Source of the DNA: Yoonia sp. BS5-3
Lineage (GTDB): Bacteria; Pseudomonadota; Alphaproteobacteria; Rhodobacterales; Rhodobacteraceae
Reading direction: 5' to 3'
Length of the DNA: 64,000 bases
Assembly: GCF_038069655.2 (NCBI RefSeq)
Contig: NZ_CP150951.2
Location: 2,754,001 to 2,818,000 of the forward strand
The notes beneath the pieces are model-generated. The model was not told the origin of the DNA. It saw nothing but the letters and a program-made list of their open reading frames with translations, and ran no database searches. The first letter of the stretch is position 1, and each line of letters opens with the position of its first letter. Positions 1 to 7,371 of the stretch are shown piece after piece. Position numbers and translations under genes: made by a program.

Positions 1-316
1 GAGCGTGATATTTCTTGAACCATCTTCGAACATAAGATGATTTGGGAATGAACTGGATCAAATGATCTTCGCCCTCGTAATTTTGGCACCCAAATCCGAG
101 CTTGTAGGGCTCATCATGTTTGATTTGATGATACCAACCCCAATCCTCAGCGCACCGAAATGTTACGTCAACGCCGACTTTCTCTAGTTCGGCCACGAGG
201 TAATCACTCAACTCTCTTCCGAAAATCCCGCCATTGATATATTCGTCGCTTTGATCGTCCAGCTCTCCGGGTGTTGGTTGAAACCTCGCCGACCGGAATG
301 TGATAATTTGATCCAT
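1..316 (-). CDS. Hypothetical protein, 3' end cut by window edge
   Basis: Open frame from an ATG at 316 running off the window; 105 residues are visible, starting MDQIITFRSARFQPTPGE. It starts 2 bp after the ilvI stop codon on the same strand, so it is probably co-transcribed with ilvI. It is acidic and aromatic-rich, with an EDWGWYHQ segment around residues 57-64, and no signal peptide or membrane segment is visible. I recognise a general resemblance to small uncharacterised proteobacterial proteins carrying an ED(F/W)GWY motif, but no function can be given. The small subunit gene ilvH, often found after ilvI, is not in this position. Confidence 0.6.
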   Translation of the reverse strand, partial: MDQIITFRSARFQPTPGELDDQSDEYINGGIFGRELSDYLVAELEKVGVDVTFRCAEDWGWYHQIKHDEPYKLGFGCQNYEGEDHLIQFIPKSSYVRRWFKKYHA

Positions 317-318
317 CG

Positions 319-2073
319 TTAGACCAACACCGCACCGCCCGCCTGAATGGCGTTTGCCGTATCGGCATCTGCGCCCAGCAGCATTTCGTTATGTGCCTTG
401 CCTGAAGGGATCATCGGGAAGCAGTTTTCGTGCTTTTCGACCAGACAATCGAACAGGACCGGCCCGTCGTGGGTGATCATCTCCATGATTGCATCATCCA
501 GCGTGTCAGGGTCGTGGCATTGGATGCCCTTGGCCCCAAAAGCCTCGGCCAGTTTGACGAAATCGGGCAGGCTTTCGGACCAGCTGGAAGAGTAGCGTTC
601 CCCGTGCAGCAGTTCCTGCCATTGCCGCACCATGCCCAAGCGTTCGTTGTTCAGGATGAACTGTTTGACGGGCAGGCGGTACTGCATTGCCGTGCCCAGT
701 TCCTGCATGTTCATCAGCCACGAGGCCTCTCCCGCGACGTTGATCACCAGCGCATCGGGATGCCCCATTTGCACGCCGATAGAGGCGGGGAAGCCGTAGC
801 CCATGGTCCCGAGCCCACCGGAGGTCATCCAGCGGTTGGGGTCTTCAAACCCCAGATATTGCGCGGCCCACATTTGGTGCTGGCCCACTTCGGTGCAGAT
901 GTAGCGGTCGTGCTTTTTGGTCAGTTCCTCAAGCCGCTGCAAAGCATATTGCGGTTTGATGATCTTGCCTTCCTGTTTGTAGGACAGGCAATCGACCTTT
1001 TTCCAATCGTTGATCTGGTGCCACCATTGGCCGACGGCCTCTTTATCGGTTTTGCGGCCGCGGGATTTCCAGACGTTCAGCAAGTCCTCGAGCACATGGG
1101 CCACGTCGCCCAGAATCGGGATATCGACCTTGATCACCTTGTTGATCGAAGACGGATCGATATCGATATGCGCCTTGGTCGAGTTCGGGCTGAACGCATC
1201 CAGCCGCCCGGTGATCCGGTCGTCAAACCGCGCGCCGATGTTGATCATCAGATCGCAGTCATGCATGGCCATATTCGCCTCGTACAGCCCGTGCATGCCC
1301 AGCATGCCGATCCAATTGTCGCCAGAGGCCGGATAGCAGCCCAGCCCCATCAGGGTTGAGGTGATCGGAAAGCCGGTGGCGGCCACCAGTTCGCGCAGCA
1401 ATTGCGACGCGGCGGGCCCTGAGTTGATCACGCCGCCGCCTGTATAGAAGATCGGCTTTTTCGCCGTTTCCATGGCTTTGGCCAGTTCTGTGATCATCTC
1501 TATGTCGCCTTTGACCGGCGGGTTGTAATGGGTTTCGACATCGCGCGCCTGCGTGTAAGTGCCCGTGGCGAACTGCACGTCCTTGGGAATGTCGATAACC
1601 ACGGGGCCAGGGCGGCCAGATGTGGCGATATGGAACGCCTCATGCAGGGTGGGGGCCAGCTTGTCGGTTTCCTTGACCAGCCAGTTATGTTTGGTGCAGG
1701 GGCGGGTGATGCCAACGGTGTCGGCCTCTTGGAATGCGTCCGAGCCGATCATGAATGTGGGCACCTGACCGGTCAGCACGATGATCGGGATGCTGTCCAT
1801 CAGCGCATCGGTCAGCCCGGTGACCGCATTGGTTGCCCCGGGGCCGGATGTTACCAGTGCAACGCCGGGTTTGCCGGTTGCCCGGGCGTATCCTTCGGCG
1901 GCATGCACCGCGCCTTGTTCGTGGCGCACCAAAACGTGCTGGATGTGGTTTTGCTGAAAGATCTCGTCATAGATCGGTAGGACGGCGCCACCGGGATATC
2001 CAAAGACGACGTCCACGCCCTGATCGATCAGAGCTTGCACCACCATTTTTGCGCCCGTCATGGCATTTGTCAT
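319..2073 (-). CDS. ilvI: Acetolactate synthase large subunit (ThDP-dependent)
   Basis: 584 residues, the usual length for the catalytic subunit of acetohydroxyacid synthase. It condenses pyruvate with pyruvate or 2-oxobutyrate, the first common step to valine, leucine and isoleucine. The N-terminal ThDP domain carries the RHEQGAVHAAEGYAR segment with the catalytic glutamate; a central FAD-type domain and the C-terminal ThDP-binding domain follow. The cofactor motif, usually GDGS followed by NN, reads GEASW followed by LNNERLGMVRQW, so the usual metal-binding aspartate position is glutamate. The start MTNAMTG lies downstream of a leader peptide and attenuator. The gene just downstream is an unknown ORF rather than ilvH. 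Cytoplasmic. Confidence 0.95.
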   Translation of the reverse strand: MTNAMTGAKMVVQALIDQGVDVVFGYPGGAVLPIYDEIFQQNHIQHVLVRHEQGAVHAAEGYARATGKPGVALVTSGPGATNAVTGLTDALMDSIPIIVLTGQVPTFMIGSDAFQEADTVGITRPCTKHNWLVKETDKLAPTLHEAFHIATSGRPGPVVIDIPKDVQFATGTYTQARDVETHYNPPVKGDIEMITELAKAMETAKKPIFYTGGGVINSGPAASQLLRELVAATGFPITSTLMGLGCYPASGDNWIGMLGMHGLYEANMAMHDCDLMINIGARFDDRITGRLDAFSPNSTKAHIDIDPSSINKVIKVDIPILGDVAHVLEDLLNVWKSRGRKTDKEAVGQWWHQINDWKKVDCLSYKQEGKIIKPQYALQRLEELTKKHDRYICTEVGQHQMWAAQYLGFEDPNRWMTSGGLGTMGYGFPASIGVQMGHPDALVINVAGEASWLMNMQELGTAMQYRLPVKQFILNNERLGMVRQWQELLHGERYSSSWSESLPDFVKLAEAFGAKGIQCHDPDTLDDAIMEMITHDGPVLFDCLVEKHENCFPMIPSGKAHNEMLLGADADTANAIQAGGAVLV

Positions 2074-2112
2074 TTTACTCGCGTCCTTCGCGTTTCAGGT
2101 TGCATCAGTCAC

Positions 2113-2138
2113 AAAAAAACCCCCGAGGATGTCGGGGG
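2113..2138 (-). terminator. Attenuator terminator of the ilv leader
   Basis: Read on the minus strand: CCCCCGA, a 5-base loop and TCGGGGG, followed directly by seven T. It is a textbook intrinsic terminator placed between the leader peptide stop (2165) and the ilvI start (2073), where a transcription attenuator belongs. Confidence 0.85.
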
Positions 2139-2180
2139 CGCATGGGATCGTTATGGTCTTACCGTTACCGGCCCATGCGC
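2138..2180 (-). promoter_or_regulatory. Probable anti-terminator hairpin of the ilv leader
   Basis: GCGCATGGG (2172-2180) can pair over 9 bp with CCCATGCGC (2138-2146). The first arm lies inside the last codons of the leader peptide (Arg-Met-Gly). The second arm abuts and shares one base with the 5' arm of the terminator. A ribosome stalled on the earlier Val/Leu/Ile codons would leave the first arm free, and one reaching the stop codon would cover it. The overlap with the terminator is only one base, so competition could be steric rather than a true exchange of pairing. The switching mechanism is inferred. Confidence 0.55.
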
Positions 2181-2212
2181 GTTTCATCCACAATTAGTAC
2201 GACGTTTTTCAT
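2165..2212 (-). CDS. ilv leader peptide, 15 aa
   Basis: ATG at 2212 with an AAGGA ribosome site just upstream encodes MKNVVLIVDETRMGR and a TAA stop. Five consecutive residues (4-8) are Val-Val-Leu-Ile-Val, exactly the products of the pathway started by the downstream ilvI gene. Together with the terminator at 2113-2138 this is the signature of ribosome-mediated attenuation. Charged branched-chain tRNAs should permit termination, and starvation should permit read-through. Confidence 0.85.
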   Translation of the reverse strand: MKNVVLIVDETRMGR

Positions 2213-2234
2213 CAGAGTTCCTTTGCTGCGAGTG

Positions 2235-2263
2235 ACAGTAATGGGCGGTCTTGCAGGGGTCAA
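2235..2263 (-). promoter_or_regulatory. Candidate promoter of the ilv leader-ilvI unit
   Basis: On the minus strand TTGACC (2258-2263) and TACTGT (2235-2240) are separated by exactly 17 bp. Transcription would start about 15 bases before the leader ATG. A 7-bp inverted repeat GGGCGGT/ACCGCCC (2243-2249 and 2263-2269) overlaps the -35 box and may be an operator. The -10 box is a weak match, so the call is tentative. Confidence 0.5.
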
Positions 2264-2344
2264 CCGCCCAAATGCAGAAAATGTCGTCTTGAGGCTGCTT
2301 TTTGCAACTTTATTTCCGAGTGCGCGGTTCGGATACCGCGCGAT

Positions 2345-2989
2345 TCAGATACGCCCGTGTCGGTAAAATCGGTTCCGCCAAAGGCTGGCGATTTCACTGC
2401 CAAAGAGGATGAGATGCGCAAGCAGCATGATTACTGCCAAAACCATCGCATAGACGATCAGGATTTGGATCATCGGCACCTGAAAGTTCAGTTGCGGGAC
2501 ATTGGCGATCACTAACGGCCCGTACCAGGACACAAATGAGATCATACCGGTGGTCACAAACCACAGTTTTTTGCCCAGCGGGACCCCTTCAAGCATGCGC
2601 CGCCCGATTTGCCCGCTCATGAATGGCAGGACGGTTTTATGTATGAACGCCCCGTTGATCGTCAGGATGCCGACGATCACCATCTTGGCCCAGACCTTTT
2701 CATTGCCCAGTTTCACCGGTTCATACATCCAGTAATACCACAGGAACCCAAAGCCGGTCAGCCATAGCAGCTTTAGTCCGATGGAGACCAGGCTTGAGAG
2801 AAATTCAAAGACCTCGACGCTTTGCGCGGTCATCGCCCGGCCGATGAAGAAACGTATGATCATCAGGTCCAGCAGGGTGGCGGCCCCAAGCCCCAATGTG
2901 ATCCCGATAAAGTGGAAAATCCGCAATACCGCCCGCATCATTTGTTCAGGTTCGCTGGTCAGGGCGGTCATTATTTCGGTCATTTGCAT
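2345..2989 (-). CDS. Integral membrane protein of unknown function
   Basis: 214 residues with about five hydrophobic segments (near residues 25-50, 60-88, 100-118, 145-165 and 175-200) and a basic C-terminus ending RNRFYRHGRI. No enzymatic motif or cofactor ligand stands out; a histidine in the first segment (RIFHFIGITLG) could be functional. I do not recognise the family with certainty. The start at 2989 is the first methionine; a second ATG two codons on is equally possible. It stands alone, with the ilv promoter downstream and a 239-bp gap upstream. Confidence 0.7.
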   Translation of the reverse strand: MQMTEIMTALTSEPEQMMRAVLRIFHFIGITLGLGAATLLDLMIIRFFIGRAMTAQSVEVFEFLSSLVSIGLKLLWLTGFGFLWYYWMYEPVKLGNEKVWAKMVIVGILTINGAFIHKTVLPFMSGQIGRRMLEGVPLGKKLWFVTTGMISFVSWYGPLVIANVPQLNFQVPMIQILIVYAMVLAVIMLLAHLILFGSEIASLWRNRFYRHGRI

Positions 2990-3172
2990 GCGCCGGTCTC
3001 ACTATCGTTGGACCCGCCCCACACGGATCAGTCTTCGTCCTGCAGCTTATTCGGAGTGGACTGAATAGCTGCGTCACATGTCTATTGGACGCAGCGGGCA
3101 AATTGTCGCAACAGATTAACCAAGTCATTGAGATTATCGGCGAATTCGCGCCAGTGGCTGTGCGAATTTAGG

Positions 3173-3211
3173 GGCAATCCGAGGCGTTCAACCCAGGATT
3201 GCCGGTTTTTT
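3173..3211 (+). terminator. Orphan intrinsic terminator on the plus strand
   Basis: GGCAATCC (3173-3180), a 15-base loop, GGATTGCC (3196-3203), then GG and six T. The T-run follows the stem only on the plus strand, yet both flanking genes lie on the minus strand. Read on the minus strand there is no T-run after the stem. The stretch 2990-3228 has no convincing coding frame. Confidence 0.55.
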
Positions 3212-3228
3212 GAGCGCGGAATGTAAGG

Positions 3229-4104
3229 TTACGTATCGTCACCTGCCGGTTTGATCTTGTCCCAGGTTCGCGAGTCGAAATCGCTGGCTGCGTGCCGTTC
3301 GCGCAATTGCTCGGCCTCGTCGCCCCATGCCCGGTTCACCATTTTGCCCCGTTGATAGGCGGGCCGTGACATGACCGCGTCTGCCCATCTGTTCACATGG
3401 GTGTAGGAGTCCACATCGAGGAATGTCGCTGCATCATAAAGCAGCCCCTTGACCAAGGCGCCGTACCAGGGTGCGGTCGCCATATCGGCGATAGAATAAT
3501 CGTCACCGCCCAAATAAGGCGCCTCGGCCAGCCGTCTGTCGAGCACGTCAAGTTGCCGCTTGGCCTCCATCGCGAAACGGTTGATCGGGTATTCGAATTT
3601 CTCGGGCGCATAGGCGTAGAAATGGCCGAAGCCCCCGCCCAGATAGGGCGCGCTGCCTTGCAGCCAGAAAAGCCAGTTGAGCGTTTCCGTCCGCGCTTGG
3701 CCGCCTGATGGCAGGAAGGCCCCGAATTTTTCCGCAAGGTAGAGCAAGATCGCCCCGCTTTCGAACACCCGTGATCCGGTGTCGTGATCCATCAGCGCAG
3801 GGATCTTGGAGTTCGGGTTGATGTCCACAAAGCCGCTGCCGAATTGATCACCTTCCTGGATATTGATCAGCCAGGCGTCATATTCGGCGTCATGCCCAGC
3901 CGCGAGCAGTTCTTCGAGCATCACAGTCACTTTGACCCCATTGGGCGTTGCAAGTGAATATAGCTGCAAAGGATGTGCGCCTTTGGGCAACTCTTTGTCA
4001 TGGGTTGGTCCGGCGATGGGCCGGTTGATGCTGGCAAACTTACCGCCGCTTTCGGCGTCCCAGGTCCAAACTTTGGGCGGGGTATATTCAGGATTGTCCG
4101 TCAT
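3229..4104 (-). CDS. yghU: YghU-type glutathione transferase / disulfide reductase
   Basis: 291 residues, close to E. coli YghU. The characteristic N-terminal extension (MTDNPEYTPPKVWTWD) is followed by a thioredoxin-fold domain starting near residue 45 (HPLQLYSLATPNGVKVTVMLEE). The TPNG segment sits where Nu-class GSTs hold glutathione, and the INPNSKIPALMDHD loop contains the cis-proline. The helical C-terminal domain follows. Nu-class enzymes show glutathione-dependent peroxide or disulfide reductase activity in the cytoplasm. A GGAG ribosome site precedes the ATG at 4104. It is separated from the deacetylase gene upstream by about 95 bp and is probably transcribed alone. Confidence 0.88.
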   Translation of the reverse strand: MTDNPEYTPPKVWTWDAESGGKFASINRPIAGPTHDKELPKGAHPLQLYSLATPNGVKVTVMLEELLAAGHDAEYDAWLINIQEGDQFGSGFVDINPNSKIPALMDHDTGSRVFESGAILLYLAEKFGAFLPSGGQARTETLNWLFWLQGSAPYLGGGFGHFYAYAPEKFEYPINRFAMEAKRQLDVLDRRLAEAPYLGGDDYSIADMATAPWYGALVKGLLYDAATFLDVDSYTHVNRWADAVMSRPAYQRGKMVNRAWGDEAEQLRERHAASDFDSRTWDKIKPAGDDT

Positions 4105-4199
4105 CGGCTGCTCCGGTTTTGTGAATTGCGTTGTTGTCTATGTAGGCAGGCGGGCCATAGCGGCAAGCGTCTGGCATCTGGTTTGAATTTGTTGTGATG

Positions 4200-5051
4200 T
4201 CAGTCGCTTTGCTGCCCCATGACCCGTTCGATCTGCGATAGCCCGCGCGCGCCTGCGTACAGATCAGGTGCGCTGTAAAGCGGGTCGGTCAAAGCCTCTT
4301 GCACGGTAATGAAGACCCAGCCGTTATCGGCATACCAATCCAGCAGGGTCCCTAAATGGTCTGCGTTGATCTGATTGAGATGCAACAGCAGAATATGTTT
4401 GACGTCCCGGCCAAGCGCTTGATGGCCCAAGGCCTGGAAATGGGCGGTGCGTTCGCGCATATGCTCGAGATAGTCCTCCGCAATCGCCTGGGCGAGATCG
4501 GTGTCGCCCGCGGTCAGCGCGTCTACGTAATCTGCGTTGAACCGCCACTCATCATTGTCGATGGTCACGGGGACATTGGTGTAGCCAAGCGCCGCCAGCA
4601 CCTCTTCGGCGGCCTGTTTCGTCTGTGGTGTTTCACCTTCGTGCAGATAGGGAAACCGGTAGAGCAGGGGCGTGTCGATCCATGGCGCCAAGGCCCGGTG
4701 CGTGCGCCGGGTTTCGCGCCGAAAGGCCCGGCGTGTCAGTTCATCGTAGCTGGGATGGGACCAGCTGTGATTGCCGATGCGATGCCCTGCCGCCGCAAAG
4801 CTATTCAGGATGGGCGCGGTATTGCGATTGATCTGATTGCCGATCACAAATCCGGTGGCGCGGATATCATGCGCCGCCAAGGCTGCGTTGATTGCGTTGA
4901 CTTGTACAAGCCCCTGTTCGGACGTCGTGCCGCCGTAGCGCACAAAGGGCAGATCATCGATGGTCACCGCAATTTCGCGGGTTTGGGCGGAAGCCGCGCT
5001 AATGCTAATGATGAAAATGGCTGTCAGGCTTGCGAGCCATTTAGGGATCAT
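4200..5051 (-). CDS. Exported polysaccharide deacetylase (NodB/CE4 fold)
   Basis: 283 residues with a clear signal peptide ending AASAQ near residue 22. Four NodB motifs are present: TIDDLP (catalytic Asp and metal Asp), HSWSHPS (the two metal histidines), RFPYLHEG, and HLNQ near residue 228. CE4 enzymes remove acetyl groups from amino sugars in peptidoglycan or other glycans, here in the periplasm; the actual substrate is unknown. Its start is 8 bp after the bpt stop on the same strand, so the two are probably co-transcribed, although the products have no obvious functional link. Confidence 0.85.
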   Translation of the reverse strand: MIPKWLASLTAIFIISISAASAQTREIAVTIDDLPFVRYGGTTSEQGLVQVNAINAALAAHDIRATGFVIGNQINRNTAPILNSFAAAGHRIGNHSWSHPSYDELTRRAFRRETRRTHRALAPWIDTPLLYRFPYLHEGETPQTKQAAEEVLAALGYTNVPVTIDNDEWRFNADYVDALTAGDTDLAQAIAEDYLEHMRERTAHFQALGHQALGRDVKHILLLHLNQINADHLGTLLDWYADNGWVFITVQEALTDPLYSAPDLYAGARGLSQIERVMGQQSD

Positions 5052-5059
5052 GTCGGCCC

Positions 5060-5866
5060 CTAGCTGCGCCCGTCAGGCAGGTTGATCCGGGCCACCTGTT
5101 CGGCGATCGGATCGGTTGAAAGCGGGTGCACATCGGCATCATAGGCGCTGGGGTCGCCAAGGGGATTCCAAGCGCCGTTGCGGTAGACCTCAAGCCCTTT
5201 GAACTTGGCTTTGTAATCCATCTTGGGGCTGCCGGGCACCCAATAGCCTAAATAGACGTAAGGCAGGTCCAATTCCTGCGCAATCGCGATGTGATCGAGG
5301 ATGATATACGTCCCCAGCGATAGCCGTTCGAGCGTTGGTTCAAAGAAGGAATAAACCATCGACAAGCCATCATCGAGGATGTCGGTCAGGCAGACGGCAC
5401 GTAATGCTGCCCCTTCGTTATATTCGATCAGGCGCGAGCGGATGGGCGTTTCTTCGACCATGGCGGCAAATTCGAACATATCCATGTCCGCCATACCCCC
5501 GGTTGCGTGCCGCCCGTCCAGATATTCACGAAACAGCGCATATTGCTCTTCGGTGGCCCAAGGCGAGGTTGCGCGCCGCGCTAAATGGCCAGCCCGTTTC
5601 AAAATGCGCCGCTGGCTGCGCCCGGGGCTGAATTTCGACACGTCGATCCGGGCGGACATACAGGCCGAGCATTCCGCGCAAGATGGCCGATAAAGGACAT
5701 TTTGCGAGCGTCGAAACCCTTGCTTGGACAGCGCATCATTCAATTTTGTCGCCATGTCGCCCTGCAGGGCCGTGAACAGTTTACGCTCCATCCGCCCCTC
5801 AAGATAAGGGCATGGTTGCGGTGCAGTTACATAGAACTGCGGTGCAATAGGAAGCGTGTGGCGCAT
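5060..5866 (-). CDS. bpt: Leucyl/arginyl-tRNA-protein transferase (Bpt)
   Basis: 268 residues. The N-terminal ATE domain holds the PCPYLEG...ERKLFT segment and a cysteine cluster [14 protein letters not shown]; the C-terminal domain holds MVYSFF and [18 protein letters not shown], all typical of bacterial ATE1-like Bpt. The enzyme adds leucine to exposed N-terminal Asp or Glu, making N-degrons for ClpS/ClpAP. It lies first in a two-gene unit with the deacetylase. The start at 5866 has a weak GGA ribosome site. Confidence 0.92.
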   Translation of the reverse strand: MRHTLPIAPQFYVTAPQPCPYLEGRMERKLFTALQGDMATKLNDALSKQGFRRSQNVLYRPSCAECSACMSARIDVSKFSPGRSQRRILKRAGHLARRATSPWATEEQYALFREYLDGRHATGGMADMDMFEFAAMVEETPIRSRLIEYNEGAALRAVCLTDILDDGLSMVYSFFEPTLERLSLGTYIILDHIAIAQELDLPYVYLGYWVPGSPKMDYKAKFKGLEVYRNGAWNPLGDPSAYDADVHPLSTDPIAEQVARINLPDGRS

Positions 5867-6303
5867 CGAATAATCCGTTTGGTTTGGTTGAGCTTAGCAA
5901 TGCAAACCCGGCTCGCCAAGCCCCAGCTTTAACCCAGAGTTAACGTAGAAAGGGACGATTTGATACAATCTATGGCTGTGCTGCGCTTTGGTCTTGCTAA
6001 TTGGATGCCGGTTGCATGCCGTTTGAAACTGCGGGAGTTTGCAGCGATGCGACATAAACTTGTCATTACGCCTGATACTGGTTCCCATGTGGCCATGCAT
6101 CGCTCGCTCAATCAATGCAGCGGCAGTATCGGAGATGTGATGATGCTAGGTGGATGTCATGACAGCGTCTGTGGTTCAGCGATGCCGATGATCGTCTGAC
6201 GACTGTTTAATTGTCGGCAAATGGTTGATCAGGTGGCCTGTGGGGAACCGGTCACCTGATCGGGCAGGGCGTTTGGCGTGCCCTTACGGGCTGCCAGATT
6301 GCG
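5867..6303. other. 437-bp gap without a convincing gene
   Basis: The gap lies between bpt and the DUF2852 gene, both on the minus strand. It holds a short inverted repeat TTAAC-N5-GTTAA at 5929-5943, about 63 bp upstream of bpt, and a long hairpin at 6227-6261 just after the DUF2852 gene. A plus-strand open frame from about 5960 to 6199 exists, but its composition (many Met, Cys, Gly and Ser) does not look like a conserved protein. Confidence 0.6.
6227..6261. repeat. Inverted repeat after the DUF2852 gene
   Basis: GATCAGGTG (6227-6235) and CACCTGATC (6253-6261) are perfect 9-bp arms; GCC against GGT extends the stem to 12 pairs including one wobble. It starts 42 bp past the stop of the gene ending at 6304. 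No T-run follows on either strand, so it is more likely an mRNA 3'-end stem than a classic intrinsic terminator. Confidence 0.55.
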
Positions 6304-6738
6304 TTACGCCGCTGCGTTGCTTGGATCAGTGTCGTCTTGATCGTTGCGGTTGGCCCGCTCGTTCATGAACTGATCAAACTCTGCCTTGTCTTTGGCTTCG
6401 CGCAGGCGTTCCAGGAAGGCTTCGAACTTGTCCTGCTCTTCCTCCAGGCGGCGCAGCGTTTCAACCTTATAGGCGTCAAAGGCGCTGTTCCCGGATGTTT
6501 TGGACATATGGCGCGTCCGGCTGCGGGTCATGGCGGTGCAGGAAGAATTGAACATGCGTTTGCTCCAGATCATATAAGCGAGAAGGGCAAGGCCGACGGG
6601 CCAGACGAAGATGAAGCCCAGGACCATGGCGGCAATCCATGCGCCTTTGCCGCGCTCATCAAGCCATGCCTCGGCACGGCCGAAAAATCCGGGGCGGGTC
6701 TCAAAGGCCATTGGGGAATGGGACGTGGCGGTGTTCAT
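6304..6738 (-). CDS. DUF2852 membrane protein
   Basis: 144 residues. One membrane segment (about residues 33-57, GAWIAAMVLGFIFVWPVGLALLAY) is followed by a charged, coiled-coil-like tail (ETLRRLEEEQDKFEAFLERLREAKDKAEFDQF) and a polar C-terminus. This layout matches the alphaproteobacterial DUF2852 family, whose function is unknown to me; the long charged helix suggests partner binding at the inner membrane. An AAGGAG site precedes the ATG. Two closely similar palindromes lie upstream at 6769-6787 and 6828-6846 and probably control it. Confidence 0.8.
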   Translation of the reverse strand: MNTATSHSPMAFETRPGFFGRAEAWLDERGKGAWIAAMVLGFIFVWPVGLALLAYMIWSKRMFNSSCTAMTRSRTRHMSKTSGNSAFDAYKVETLRRLEEEQDKFEAFLERLREAKDKAEFDQFMNERANRNDQDDTDPSNAAA

Positions 6739-6768
6739 TTTGGGCTCCTTATCTGTTTGTCAAAAATT

Positions 6769-6787
6769 ATGTGAATGCTTTTCACAT
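6769..6787. promoter_or_regulatory. Palindromic operator, copy 1
   Basis: ATGTGAA-TGCTT-TTCACAT, perfect 7-bp arms with a 5-bp spacer, centred 40 bp upstream of the DUF2852 start. A TATAAT-like CATAAT (minus strand) overlaps its proximal edge, so a bound protein would probably block the promoter. It matches copy 2 at 16 of 19 positions. The spacing does not fit CRP (TGTGA-N6-TCACA) or PpsR (TGT-N12-ACA). Confidence 0.6.
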
Positions 6788-6826
6788 TAACAGATATCGG
6801 AACATTGGGCCGCTCCTTCAAGGCAT

Positions 6827-6847
6827 AATGTAAATGTTTTTTACATT
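6827..6847. promoter_or_regulatory. Palindromic operator, copy 2
   Basis: AATGTAAA-TGTTT-TTTACATT, 8-bp arms with a 5-bp spacer, 59 bp centre-to-centre from copy 1. Two of the three differences from copy 1 are the symmetric pair G/C to A/T in the two arms, which preserves the palindrome. It abuts the stop codon of the YbaK gene (6847). The cognate regulator is not identifiable from this window. Confidence 0.6.
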
Positions 6848-7326
6848 TATTTTGAAAGTCGCGTAAAATCAGATACTTGCGCGCCTGATATTGCCAGTAA
6901 TTTATCGGGTGCAATCGGGAAAATATGCCGCGGTGTGCCTGCTGCCGCGAAGATTTCATCAAATTCCAGCAGCCGTGGATCGATAAAGGCCCGGATCGGA
7001 TTAAGGTGCCCGACAGGGGACACCCCGCCAATCGCAAATCCGGTTTGCGCCCGGATCAGGGCCGCATCAGCCTTGCCCAGGGGTTCACCCGCAACGGTGC
7101 TGGCTTTGTCGCTATCCACCTGATTGCCGCCTGCTGTGATAAACAGGATCGCTTGGCCGCTGCTTTGCCCCGCGAAAATCACCGATTTGGCGATTTGGTC
7201 CAGCGCGCAGCCAGCCGCATCGGCCGCTTGTTGTGCTGTGCGCGTCTCGGCCTCCATTTCCAGCGGCGTGATATTCAGCCCCGCCTCCGCCAGTGCTTTG
7301 CTGACCCGTTTTAGACTTTTGCTCAT
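6847..7326 (-). CDS. YbaK/EbsC-family aminoacyl-tRNA deacylase
   Basis: 159 residues, full length for the single-domain YbaK/ProX family. The core shows KSVIFAG (the conserved lysine), the GGNQVDSDK region, and GGVSPVGH (residues about 99-106), the loop typical of editing deacylases. Members hydrolyse mischarged tRNA, for example Cys- or Ala-tRNA-Pro, in trans. An AAGG site precedes the ATG at 7326. It is divergent from glnE with only 45 bp between start codons, so the two promoters must overlap. Confidence 0.88.
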   Translation of the reverse strand: MSKSLKRVSKALAEAGLNITPLEMEAETRTAQQAADAAGCALDQIAKSVIFAGQSSGQAILFITAGGNQVDSDKASTVAGEPLGKADAALIRAQTGFAIGGVSPVGHLNPIRAFIDPRLLEFDEIFAAAGTPRHIFPIAPDKLLAISGAQVSDFTRLSK

Positions 7327-7371
7327 GACGATGCCTTTTGGTTTTGCCGCAGCCTACACGGCGCTGGGCGA

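Noticed and set aside
430..1359. Long plus-strand open frame (309 codons) opposite ilvI
   Set aside because: It is antisense to a clearly conserved enzyme; its composition (many His, Gln, Pro) is that of a mirrored GC-rich gene.
5960..6199. Possible 79-codon gene on the plus strand in the bpt/DUF2852 gap
   Set aside because: There is an AAAGGGA before a TTG, but the product is Met/Cys/Gly-rich with no helix or domain pattern; kept only as part of the gap description.
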